Source of the DNA: Cudoniella acicularis
Lineage: Eukaryota > Ascomycota > Leotiomycetes > Helotiales > Helotiaceae
Assembly (NCBI GenBank): GCA_013054445.1
Contig: JAAMPI010000240.1
Location: 1-48,687, forward strand
DNA length: 48,687 nucleotides
Direction: 5' to 3'
Shown in pieces: positions 1-9,846 of the stretch. The stretch's first letter is position 1, and every line of letters starts with the position of its first letter. The translations under genes and the position numbers were made by a program. The notes beneath the pieces are model-generated. The model made no database searches. It was not told where the DNA came from and worked only from the letters and a program-made list of their open reading frames with translations.

Positions 1-510
1 GGAGAAATAATTAGGAGAATAATTAAAAGATTAAATAAAAGTATATCTTCATTTTTATACGGGTTCTTAGCAACCCACGGGTATGACTACCTACCGCGGG
101 TCTACCCATAGATGGGTACCCATCGAGCAGCCTACGCATTGGTCACAGCGCGCAATTCGGGTACTCTCAGCCGGTTACTGCGTGGCATGAGTATGTCCGC
201 ACTCGAGTACAGAATCCAGCAGCTCAATTGAATTATATTTTCGCTGCGCTCGGCAATAATCGGAACGGTCACGCTGCTGCCTGGAAGGATTCACTAGTGT
301 TGTTGGAATGTTGAAAGTTCTATCGGGTTGCTACCAACCAACGCTATCAAGGCGCAGCCCAGCTCCTTCACGAAATGGGTGGTGTTGGAAGGGTGTTAGG
401 CCTGCGGCCTTTGGGTCGCGGTCCGTTACCCCACCTCATTACTTTCTCTTCATTACTTCCTCCTCGTTATTGTTTCTCCTCATCTTATCCATCACTATAT
501 TCGCTACATC
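1..510. other. Gene-free upstream region
   Basis: I see no convincing coding region here. The first 60 bases are very AT-rich. Positions 60-130 hold a cluster of GGGTA/TACCC motifs; the stretch at 97-121 resembles, in inverted orientation, the one at about 4665-4700. The last 150 bases are pyrimidine-rich and probably serve as promoter and leader for the gene starting at 511. Short frames at 308-580 have no recognisable content and overlap the first exon and intron of that gene. Confidence 0.5.
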
Positions 511-1473
511 ATGGCTCTCAAAGATCTTCTCAGTTTGTGAGTTTACTCTACATCATTCGATATATTTGATCTCATGCTAATGCGCAGCGCTTGCTTTGAA
601 GACTACTCATAGTGATGACCTTCGTCTCTTACCTCCCTCAATATCACCGCATGCTCACTTTGGACTCATCAGCCGGTCTCTCGGTCGCTAGCGTTCTCAG
701 TACCGCGCTGGTGGCTCAAGTTCAAATAGCTACTATGTATTATCTCTTCAGATCAGCACCGCTCATGAGATATGGTATCCCGATCGCCACTCCACCTTCT
801 ACCCGCGACTGGCTCAACCTCGCCCAGATCCTAACCCAGTGGGTTTGCTCGCTATTTCTGTACGTCACACCCAAACGGCGATAGTTTTTTTGCTTGCAGA
901 CTAAACCAAAACTTCAACAGATTCGCGCTAGTCATCTTTCTGCCCACTTCAACCATCAGTCCTGCTCCCGCTGTCCGATCCAAATCGGTGGTAGTACTGC
1001 TTTGGATCTTGCACGTGCTCTTGTTCGTCCTCTCTGTGGCCGCCACAGTAGGTGACAAGGGCGACGACTTATTCTCGGTCTTCAACATCATACGCAATAT
1101 CAACGCAGGCATCGTCAATCCTCTTTTCGCCCTTATAACCGCTTTCGCCTTCTTCTTCCAGGTTAAGGTTACGCCACCTGTTGGCCAGCCGAACGTTTGG
1201 AGCAACTGGACACTTGGTCTTCAATCCTTCACGTTTCTCCTTCTTGCCATCTTATGGCCGTTCAGACTGATTCTTCCTCCTAATATGTGGCAGCTCGGAT
1301 CAAAGCCGGCCATACTGATGGCATGGTACCCTTGGGTGGGATGGGCTTGTGTCAATAATGCTATTCTGGCGATTGGTCAAGGCATAATGCTGTGTATCTC
1401 TATCAATAGAGAAGTTAATGGCAAGATTGGCTTTACTGATGAGCGCCAGTCTTTACTTCACTCAGAGCTCTAG
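511..1473 (+). CDS. PQ-loop repeat membrane protein
   Basis: Predicted exons are 511-536, 602-859 and 921-1473 (278 residues). The ATG at 511 follows CATC and fits a fungal start. Intron 2 (860-920) has a GTACGT donor, a CTAAAC-like branch site and a CAG acceptor, and joins in frame. The intron 1 acceptor is less certain: AAG at 601 keeps the frame and completes a hydrophobic first helix, but a join at 612 from another donor is possible. The first PQ motif (SYLPQY, residues 19-24) lies at the end of helix 1, followed by the Ser-rich loop and further helices. Six to seven hydrophobic segments are visible and the C-terminus is short and polar. The PQ-loop family includes lysosomal/vacuolar amino-acid exporters and sugar transporters; the substrate here cannot be told from sequence. 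No second clear PQ pair is seen. Confidence 0.75.
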
Positions 1474-2339
1474 ATAGAAATTTGAGCAGTTTCTATATAT
1501 TCTCGCTAGTGTACGGCTTTTTCTAGTCCTCGTGTCTACCTGATAGATATGACTGCACATTCTACTCACTGTGTATTTACTCCTAACAACAATCAAATAT
1601 TACATTTGAATAAAAAGATCTGCCTGCAGAGATTTTCGGATGACCTGTATCCAATCTTGAATCCTCTACCACTGTAGTTCAGTAAGCACCTAAATTTGGA
1701 ACAGATGCCTATGATACACGAACTGCAATAGACTATCTAGGGTAGTGAATAGTTGATTTATAGTTCTAACAGTTTAGAAATACTAAACCGTTAGAACTAC
1801 AGTTTAAAAAGACTAAACTGAACTAAACTGTAAGAATCCACGAAACTAAACTAAAACCAACTGCGGAAAAATCGCCTAAACCATTGATTAACTTGCTAGT
1901 TCTACCAGTTTGATTATATAATCACAAAACGTACCTAGGTAGAGAAATCCTATATTTTTATATTTTAGTGATTTCACGGAGGTATAGCGCCGTACCTATT
2001 CGGCTATATAGCTAGAGTACCAAAAGAAACTTTTAAATACGTCTTATATAAGCTTATTTTCGGTAGAATCTAGGAAAATCTGTAAACTACTAAACTGCCT
2101 CCTAAACTAACATTTTGAATAGCTTCAACTGCTATAACTACAGTCCAAAAAGACCAAGCTGAACTAACTCCAACCCCCGAAAAGTCAAACCAAACCGAAC
2201 TAACTGCCAACCAACTGACCAACTGCCAAACTATTGACTCCCCTGACCTACATCCACTCTTGAAACCTCCACCACTGCAGCCCGGTAAGCACCTAGATTT
2301 GGAACAAATGCCTATGATACGCGAACTGTGATAGACCAT
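1474..2339. other. Intergenic region with duplicated, transition-mutated segments
   Basis: No gene is recognised. The stretch is AT-rich and contains copies of sequence that also lies beside the 3' end of the neighbouring gene (see the two repeat entries). A second homologous pair is 1795-1826 versus 2136-2167, which differs only by C/T and A/G changes by eye. Positions 1768-1796 can fold into a short hairpin (CTAAC...GTTAG type). The pattern fits decayed repeats rather than coding DNA. Confidence 0.55.
1641..1740. repeat. Diverged direct repeat, copy A
   Basis: These 100 bases align without gaps to 2244-2343. By eye there are about 16 differences, nearly all transitions, which is the footprint expected of RIP or deamination. 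Copy A lies in noncoding DNA. Confidence 0.7.
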
Positions 2340-2343
2340 CTAA
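2244..2343. repeat. Diverged direct repeat, copy B (abuts esterase stop codon)
   Basis: This is the partner of 1641-1740. It ends over the stop codon of the esterase gene on the opposite strand (stop complement at 2340-2342), so the repeated unit covers the 3' flank of that gene. It is less AT-rich than copy A. Confidence 0.7.
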
Positions 2344-4147
2344 CATGGGAAACAGCAATCCATCTGATTCTCCGCTGGATTGTTTGCTATCCCCCCTAAA
2401 ATAGGACCGCAGTCTGGTCCGTCACGAGGATTCCAGCCGCCGACGGAACATTGCGCTCCTCCGCTCGGATTTGTGCTTTGCCAGTTGAGAGCTCCATAAG
2501 TAAATTGAATATAGTCGTTCTCGTGCTCTCCTGTAATGGCAATTGGATTGGGAAGCGGGCCTTGTATAGTAGCACCGTCGCCTACGTTGATGGGTTCACC
2601 CAGCCCAGGTCCCACCGCAGTATTAGCGAAATACTGGGAGGGTGTCTGGTAGATGACTTTCTTGTTGTTGTCGAGGAGGGTGATGTTTGTGTACAAGTCT
2701 TTTGACTCGTCGTCACAGCTTTCCCACTCGTCGAGATGGAAGCAACATGTGCCAACAGCATAGGCTGGGGCAACTGGCGCGGGGGTGGGTGTTGGTGAGG
2801 GCACTGGAGGAGCTTGCGAGCTTGTCACTGAATTACTGCCTGCACCGGTGTCTTGGACGTACTGCTTCAAAATTGTTTCGTAGATCGCATGATGATAGGC
2901 CAGTTGTGGATGAAATACCTTCGCGCGGCTGCCAATGGAATCTGACCAAGGATTCCACTGAGTGGTTGCATTATTGCCTGTTGAATTGAACTGGTTTTCG
3001 TCGACTTTGGACCAGAAATCGTTGAGATAGTCTGTCCAAAGCGTATTGTTTGGGTCCCAAGTGAGGGTATTAATGCTGGCCTGCTGGACACTGTTCAAGT
3101 AGTTGATGGTAGGGTCCGTTGAATCGTCGTTCTCTTTGTAGGGATAGTGCCAAAACCAGAGGTTTTGATTCTCCTGATTTGGCTCATTGTTGCCCGGCTC
3201 GCAGAAGCGGTGTCCTGGCAGCAAGGCATCTATGTCAATATACTTGACATTGCTTCCACTGTTCTGGCTTACGGCTTGCTTAATCGCAGAATTCAGTGTC
3301 AAAGTCATCAAGTTGAAGTCTTGGCGCAAATCTGTGGTCATGAGATTGTGTTCCTTGCCATCAGAGGTGGGATTCGCACTCCTTGCGAAAGTCACAGTGT
3401 CGCAACCATGGTCTGCATCGTTGAAAAATTGACCATAACCAGTCACATAAAGACGAAAGTCGGTTCCACTCGCAGCTTGGCCATATTGGGCGATCTTCTT
3501 GATCACTGAGTCGATCTTGCCCACCAACTGAGGATTTGGAACGTCGCGGTCCACATCTCCACTAATCAAAGACCATGTTAGAGCCCTCTGCTCGTCGCAA
3601 GTACGTGGTGTGAAACCCGCACTCAAAGGGTATCTAAGTCTGGCGTTAGTTTTAGATGATTGGAAAAGATATGCGTCTGTTCAACTCACGGAAAGCCCTC
3701 GATAATGCAATTGTTCAAGATGCCTGGAAAATCGATGTCATCTCCGCCAACCGTGAGTGTACCCATTTTGGGTTTACCACTGCTTGGTCTTGGATAGTAT
3801 TGCCAGCTGGGTTGACCATCATTTTGATCCTCAGTATAGAACTGGAATTCTTCCACCTCTTCGGTTTTGGCCCCAGAGCAGACGACGTTGTTCAGCTTTC
3901 CTCCTGAATCAGGTAGAATTACATCTGGGTCATTTTCCATGTAATTGGGATAAGACCCGTCGTAGCGTAGGCATCGGCGTCCATCAATATAATTTCCACT
4001 ACCAACACCAGAGGCATATGAGTCGCCCCAAGCAGTCCATTCGAAACCAGGCGCCCTCTCCTGAAGATTGGCCTTCTTGTCAGCATCCGCTGTGGGGTAG
4101 GCGAGGGAAGTCGCTGCAAGAAAGGATAAAGGAGCTAAGATAATCAT
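2340..4147 (-). CDS. Secreted SGNH-hydrolase (GDSL-like esterase/lipase) with C-terminal Cys-rich domain
   Basis: Exons are complement 3690-4147 and 2340-3633, with a 56-base GTGAGT...TTAG intron (3634-3689) that keeps the frame; 583 residues. A signal peptide (MIILAPLSFLAATSLAYP) starts the protein. Block I GDSYASG puts the nucleophile at Ser43. Block III reads GGDD at about 134-137 in place of the more usual GGND. The block V-like DIDALLPGHRFCEPG at about 286-300 supplies the Asp/His pair. A Pro/Thr linker follows, then a roughly 150-residue C-terminal region rich in Cys (CCF near its start, DCCFPC at the very end). Family members are secreted acyl or carbohydrate esterases; the substrate is not predictable here. 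The C-terminal Cys-rich region could bind a substrate or the wall (inference). Confidence 0.85.
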
Positions 4148-4712
4148 GATACAGTAAATGAAATGATTGAAATCTGTAAGTTCGATATGAAAGAGCCAAG
4201 AAAGATGTCGTTTTGATTTTTACCTTTTACTGCCAGAGGGCCATACTTATAACAAGAGCACTCAAGAGTCGAGGCTGCAGTAGTTGAAATCCAACAGACT
4301 TCAAAATACTTACAAGGAAGCGCTTCCATTCACCGATGATTAAGAATACGCAGTGAAGGAAGGGCTATATGAGATTTGAAGGATTTGAATCGTGTGTTGT
4401 TATTTTATAAATAGTTGTCAGAAACCAACAAACTCCTTCCGGCCCGGATAGTTACCTCCTACTGTTAGGTTTCGTTTTCGGAATTCTGCCGCATATGTAT
4501 ATAGCCATATAAGCACGATCGGCGTACTTCTAAGTATACTGGGGGAAAAATAAGAATTAAATTAATATTATACAAGATACTACAATACCAACCCGGCGGG
4601 TATACTAGGATCTGTTGAGTTTATACTTAACCCGCTAAAATCTGCCTAGGTGATACGCAGAGGTTGGGGACCCGGATACCCATTGGTAGACCCGTATTTG
4701 GGCCCAAGTCAG
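4148..4712. other. Intergenic region upstream of the esterase
   Basis: No gene is recognised. The first 200 bases are the probable promoter of the esterase on the minus strand. Between 4590 and 4712 there are GGGTA/ACCC-rich segments like those near positions 60-130. A minus-strand frame at 4144-4329 lacks a credible start or domain. Confidence 0.45.
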
Positions 4713-5014
4713 TTGGTAACTGTGCCCGTTGGCTGGCTGAGTTAGACCCAGTAACAGACCCTCTTAGAGAATATTCGAATCTACCGTAGGATCTCATCGA
4801 GATGCGATTTAAGTTGCATGGGCGGTGACTTATTATTACAAAGTAGCCAGTCGGACCCCCTTATATATATACCGTGAGGCGAATATGGGTGAGACAGCGG
4901 AGATAAAGACTCCTTAATGTGTTTGCTAACACCCCATTGGCTGACTGTGTTAGTTGGTAACTGTGCCCGTTGGTAACTGCGCTAACGCAGTCAGCCAACA
5001 GGCACGGTTACCAA
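4713..5014. mobile_element. MITE-like element with about 33-bp terminal inverted repeats
   Basis: The left end (from 4713) and the reverse complement of the right end (ending at 5014) share TTGGTAAC-GTGCC-GTTGGCTG-CTG-GTTAG, 29 of 33 positions identical by eye. A further direct copy of the first 20 terminal bases lies at 4954-4973, so the right part is nested or partly duplicated. The element is about 302 bases and has no coding capacity. No target-site duplication is obvious. Its right end lies about 225 bases before the start codon of the ML-domain gene, inside its likely promoter. Confidence 0.65.
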
Positions 5015-5238
5015 AAGAGAGAAAGGTCGCGACATATGATTCGAACTTACCCCTGAAAAGGTTTCAGCGTAAGCGGTGTGCATTTCCAACTTTCTATTTC
5101 CTAACCCACCCATGCACACTATCCAACACCAACCCCTCAGCCAAATTACCTCCTCGCCCAAATCCTGTTTCCCTCTCCAGATCATTTTCTCTTACTTTGT
5201 TTTCAATCACACTGTTGCACTCAATATTGCACTCAACC

Positions 5239-6052
5239 ATGTTGCTCTTGGTCATCTCCGCGCTATGCGCCGTTACGTTAGGCAGAGCAGTCGATGCAGG
5301 TCAACAATTTCCTTTGGTGCCCGGAAGTGCAAGTGGCCCTGGAGACATACCCGGCGGTTCGATTGTCAGATTGTGTGCTGAATCGCGCGATACCGATGCC
5401 TTAGAGATCGAGCGCATTGTCAACGTACCCCAGGTACCTTATTTGTATGTCTAATCACCGATCTGGAAGTATGCTTAAGCTTCACAACTGATTAGAGTAT
5501 CTAGGGATGATGTAATAGATGTTTTCATTTGGGGTGATTATTACGCCGTTTCTCAGATCGAGATAAACCATTCGTCTAATTATATATAGGCAACTTCACA
5601 CGCGACATCTCGAATGACTCAACGATCGATTATCAGATCAATGTAACGGCAAACACTGGAGACTTTGGCGCGCTTAATGGCACATTTAACATCTGTGATT
5701 GCATCGATCAGATGCGCCAGCCTCCCTATTCAAAGAAACCCGAAAGAGCATGTCCTCCGAGTGAAGGACCTGTTTTCATTGACTACTCATATTGGTTTGC
5801 AGACTGGCTAGTCGCCCCTGTATGTATTTGATGACTATCCTTGAACAAGACCGATGGCTCATGACTTTTTTTTTTTAGGGACAATGGAGCATGAAATGGG
5901 ATGCAAAGACGCCTGAGGGAGACAGGATCTTTTGTCTTGAAGCAGAGTGGGACCTCCAATGTCCTCCAGAACATGATGGCCCAGAGTGTCTTCGCGACGC
6001 GCGCATCCGACGTACTCAGAATCAGCTGGACACTGCAAAAGTGAATAATTGA
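5239..6052 (+). CDS. Secreted ML-domain (MD-2-related lipid-recognition) protein
   Basis: Predicted exons are 5239-5444, 5505-5533, 5590-5819 and 5879-6052, giving 212 residues. Donors are GTATGT, GTGATT and GTATGT; the last acceptor follows a T-tract. The 29-base second exon is needed to connect the conserved parts in frame and is the weakest piece; the acceptor at 5496 would also fit. The N-terminus is a signal peptide (MLLLVISALCAVTLG). The body follows the ML pattern: early Cys with an Asp/Leu/Ile strand (LCAESRDTDALEIERI), a central FNICDC, then a PGQWSMKWDAKTPEGDRIFC strand pair near the C-terminus. ML proteins (NPC2, fungal phosphatidylglycerol/phosphatidylinositol transfer proteins) bind single lipids in a beta-sandwich pocket. 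A charged tail after the domain is unusual. Call based on pattern, not a search. Confidence 0.6.
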
Positions 6053-7407
6053 TGAGACTTGGTTGCGACTGGAGACCCACTCATATGTAAGCTTCAGTCG
6101 TCTTCTAGTGCACGGATTATATCTTCATCCAGTCCATCTTGGAAAGCTCTTCTAGCCTGTATTTAAGAGCTTCGTGCTCATCAAGGCTTTCTATTCCTTC
6201 CTTAATCAATTATGTAACTTCAGATTGAACACCAAGACTTCACATTCCAGTCTTACACTTGGTGAAGGCATTGAGTGATAGAGGTGGGTGACCTTTTAAG
6301 TTTATCTGCTATAGGGAAATAAAGTGGTCATTTTATATTCTATAATTCTTTTAAGGACTTTTATTTATTTTACCCAGATAAGCTAAAATATTCTTTTCAC
6401 TTAAGTCTACTTTAGAATAAACTCGGTCTCTAAATACTCCTAGAAATCTAAACAAGAACAGTTATACTAACTAAATCAGTTAACTGCTTCTAATTTATAG
6501 ATTATTATAAATAATACTAGTAATTATATTTACTAGTAGTAATTTAAATTTTTATAGTTAATAATACTAAGAGCATTTATAGACTTCTAACAGCCGGTTC
6601 TACTCCTTTACTCGCCTCGCTTATTGTGATGTGGTTCGCTTACTTGCAAGGGGGCGTCCGTCACGTGGCTTAGATCGTCGGCGGATGTCCGGAATGATGT
6701 CGGTAGCAAACCTCCGACATCCAGGATCATGGTTCTGGGGCACTTGATACGTGGCACGGGATGCCAGATAATGCCATTGATTTCTATCATCATTAGGTCT
6801 TGGCATCGGACCCCCGTCGGTAGCAGATAGCTAATAAAAAGGGGGCTTCTCTAGACCCCTCGGGGCTAGAGATTAGTTCTATACTAAATCTTTTTCCTGC
6901 TATACGTGACTTCTTTGCCTACCAACGCCTCCTCCTCACACTATTTTTATGATTTTATTTATAATTTTAATAAGTAGGTTTATTAAGATAGTTAGATAGT
7001 TCTATAGGGAGGCCTAAGGCTTCCCGCTCTTAGCTAAGCGAGCTACCCTACCACTAGAGCCTTCTAGAATGATTTCTAAATCACTTATATAGCTTCGCTT
7101 ACTTAGCGTTACCTCTCTAGGCTTAGTACCCGCCTAGTCTAAACCTTATTTGGACTTTATAGCCGCTACCCTTTAGATACGATCACGTGATGATATTATT
7201 TAAAGATATTTAGAATAGAATAAGGATAACACTTGATATTATCTGAATAGAATAGAATAATGGCCGTTATTCTATTCTATTCTATTCATTTTTACACTGA
7301 ACGACATCGCAATTGTTCAGAATAAACTTAACCCTTCGCGAATGAAATGATAGAGAGGCCCAACATATCGATGAGAGGTTCTTCATAATATTTGGCATGC
7401 GAAGATT
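6053..7407. other. Long AT-rich, gene-poor stretch with repeat relics
   Basis: No gene is recognised. AT-rich sequence at 6300-6560 is followed by a GC-richer island at about 6590-6900. The island contains a TAATAAAAAGG-like box and resembles regulatory or LTR sequence, but no paired end was found. A tRNA-like fold at about 7000-7069 on the minus strand lacks a usable B box. The whole region reads like decayed repeats. Confidence 0.45.
7245..7282. repeat. Perfect 16-bp inverted repeat built of a pentanucleotide microsatellite
   Basis: Arms 7245-7260 and 7267-7282 are exact reverse complements made of GAATA/TTCTA units, separated by TGGCCG. The structure could extrude as a cruciform or fold in RNA. 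It lies about 125 bases before the broken 2EXR-like gene. Confidence 0.75.
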
Positions 7408-8278
7408 ATGTTCTATGAACAGTTTTGCATGGAAGGACGGCAATTCATATATCTACCAGGACGTCCAGTTGTCTGTCTCGAATACCAACTCCTCCTCATC
7501 TATTCTTGCAATCGTGTGCGATCTGATAGAGCAATTGAAGAGGTAGACGAGGATAGCCGGTCAGCCTTCTTCGATTATGCAGCCCGCGAGGAGGAAATTG
7601 AACGTCTGCAAGAGGAAGAGAACAGATATTATCTTGAGCGTACTCTCGGATTTTGAACTCGATGCCGACTGTTAGCTGTGCTCTTCGTTAGTCTCGGGTC
7701 ATTCGAGGTTGCTTATAGCTACTACACGCAGGAGTTTAGATCGAGATGTGTTTTCCTGAGATTTGGGTTGATTTCGAAATTGAAACACTCTACAGAGTAC
7801 CCCGAGCTAAAATCCGCGGGAGAAAATGGAATATACGTTCCGGACGGTACCCTCGAAGATTTTATTGTCTGGTTATGGTTAAGCACGTTGTTCAACCTAG
7901 TTAAAAGACGAGGACGGCAATATTTACCCACGAGAGTGTTACAGACTGGCTATGATATATGATTCCCCCTTACCTAAAGCTCCAGAAGCTTACAGTTGTC
8001 AATTTTGGACCAGCCAAATATCTCTTCTCGCCTTCAATACACGAGTCGGGTCAATACTTTCCTCAAGAGAAGAATCAGCCATGCCTCTTCAAACCTTGCT
8101 TTTTCAAACGATAATCTTTCCTCAGTCATCGGACACTTTGAATAGAATGGAATTACTGAATTGTGATGTAGCTTTTGCGTCGCTTTCTGCTGAAACCGAT
8201 TTCTCTACTTTCGTAAATTTTCTACATGAAGGTAAGCGGTTTCACTCTTGTTTTGTGTTAGTGATACTCCCGAAATAA
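7408..8278 (+). pseudogene. Broken relative of the adjacent 2EXR-domain gene
   Basis: The peptide IYSCNRVRSDRAIEEVDEDS...FFDY at 7498-7580 matches IYSCCRVRSDREVDELDKNG...FFDY in the intact gene at 8642-9709. Downstream, homologous fragments appear in shifting frames: 7600-7740 carries remnants of the segment with SVCRESFG and FYTRAFG, and stop codons occur near 7654 and 7960. A separate frame at 7952-8278 continues without clear homology and may be the eroded 3' part. The N-terminal leader of the intact gene is missing or unrecognisable. I read this as a decayed tandem duplicate; its exact ends are uncertain. Confidence 0.6.
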
Positions 8279-8641
8279 AATTAGACCAAGAGCCTAGTTT
8301 TAAGCAAGAATTGGGCAAAGAGGTAAAATAGAATTAAAAAAAATGATTATTGAACTATATTTAAGAGTTAAAGTTTAACGAGTACTACTTTTTTGATTTC
8401 ATACTTAGTAAAGATAGCCAACTGTAAATAATTTTTGGGATAGCCCTCTAGTTTAACGAAAGCAATTTTGAATCAGATCGGTGATCAGGGGAACTTCACT
8501 TATTTGAATAGGGGTGGCTCGGTTGGTTCCGGGGATCTACAACATAACCCCGCTTCAAGTCAGGGGGCGACGCGCCGATTGATATCTCGCGTTTTCAACA
8601 CTTCCCCCTTCATCATTCGGCCGCATATCGCGCTTGCAAGA

Positions 8642-9709
8642 ATGTCAACAATTTGCGCAAACAGTGTTGCAGCTATCGCGATGCCCCGAGATGGAGCCGG
8701 ATTTATTCCAATCGATGCGGTGTCTGCCAGCGCTGATTCTACATTTTCGAGGTTCAACGACCTGCCACTAGAGATCCGAACATTAATTTGGAAGGCAGCT
8801 ATCCAACCACGCATCGTCCATCTCGAATCCTTCTTCCTCCCCATTTATTCCTGCTGTCGTGTGCGATCCGATAGAGAAGTCGATGAGCTTGACAAAAACG
8901 GAATCCCTACATTTTTTGATTATCCCGAAGAATACGACCTAACCTTAGATAAGAAGTTTGTTGAACCAAATCAGTGTGAAGGGTTTCGAACTCAATGTCC
9001 GCCGCCTTCCATTTTGTCTGTGTGCCGCGAGTCGTTTGGCATTGCATCGAAGTTCTACACCCGAGCGTTTGGCACGTTGGGAGCTCTTCCTCCGATCTGG
9101 TTCAACTTTGAATCCGATATTTTATATGTGGACTGGTGTGAAATAAGTGGGGAGACACTCCAGCCTGAAGTGGTTTCTATCTGTTCAGATGACTTGACTC
9201 AAGTTCGACATTTATTACTCGATGATACAGGATGGTATGGCCTGAGTGAATACCCCGAGGAAGACGTAGCATTTGTGATAAGCCTCTTTCCAAGTCTAGA
9301 AAGAGTGTGTCTGAACATGGTGGACCGCCCGAAATGCTCGCAGCTATTTTTCCAAGATCTGGCTTTCATGGACCCTCTCTCGCATGCGACCAAGGATTTC
9401 TGGCTTACGGCGGATGCTACGAAATACATAATGCCACAGGAAGTACTGCCGTTTATAAATTTTAGCGGACACGACAGGAGGCGAAGGCTGGACATGGAGG
9501 AGCTTGAGAGGTTAAAGGCTCGATGGACTGAAAAAGGAATGACGCCTCTCCCTGTTTTTCAAATTAAAGACAAAATTGTAACGGATCCCTATGTGAGGGC
9601 GTGGCTAATTTACGCTGAAGAGGAGGCTATACGAGTTTTCTCACAAGATGATTCAAGGGCGGCGCCGTGGGAAGAATGGGGTCAATTTAGCAGCAATACG
9701 GAAACATAG
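8642..9709 (+). CDS. 2EXR-domain protein (F-box-like fungal family)
   Basis: A single exon of 355 residues. The open frame extends upstream to 8468 but only through non-ATG codons, so I use the first ATG at 8642; the ATG at 8681 is an alternative. Residues about 37-62 (FSRFNDLPLEIRTLIWKAAI) carry the Leu-Pro-x-Glu-Ile-Arg...Ile-Trp signature of 2EXR/F-box-like proteins. The second conserved piece, ILSVCRESFGIASKFYTRAF, lies near residues 122-142. These families are strongly expanded in filamentous ascomycetes, usually of unknown function; a role in ubiquitin ligase adaptor complexes is only inferred from the F-box-like start. A degraded relative lies directly upstream, showing local duplication. 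The C-terminal 80 residues are charged and lack a recognised domain. Confidence 0.8.
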   Translation: MSTICANSVAAIAMPRDGAGFIPIDAVSASADSTFSRFNDLPLEIRTLIWKAAIQPRIVHLESFFLPIYSCCRVRSDREVDELDKNGIPTFFDYPEEYDLTLDKKFVEPNQCEGFRTQCPPPSILSVCRESFGIASKFYTRAFGTLGALPPIWFNFESDILYVDWCEISGETLQPEVVSICSDDLTQVRHLLLDDTGWYGLSEYPEEDVAFVISLFPSLERVCLNMVDRPKCSQLFFQDLAFMDPLSHATKDFWLTADATKYIMPQEVLPFINFSGHDRRRRLDMEELERLKARWTEKGMTPLPVFQIKDKIVTDPYVRAWLIYAEEEAIRVFSQDDSRAAPWEEWGQFSSNTET

Positions 9710-9846
9710 GAATCAAAACCTTCAACAATTTGCTCGGCCGTTGAAAAGGAAATCATCAAATCGCAATCTTGCAGTGTCCTCCACACATACTCTTTATTCT
9801 GACATGAATCGACGTCGATGCCCGAATCGGGACAAAAGTCTCGAAA

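Noticed and set aside
4144..4329. Minus-strand frame just upstream of the esterase start
   Set aside because: No domain, and the signal peptide at 4147 already gives a complete start; probably 5' leader.
4954..5454. 166-codon frame that includes the MITE right end and the start of the ML gene
   Set aside because: Its N-terminal half lies in the inverted-repeat element and leader; the real signal peptide begins at the ATG at 5239.
7000..7069. tRNA-like sequence on the minus strand
   Set aside because: An acceptor-like pairing and a TGGTAG D-arm-like motif are present, but there is no B box, the anticodon arm is irregular and the T arm is a palindrome instead. At most a tRNA-derived relic.
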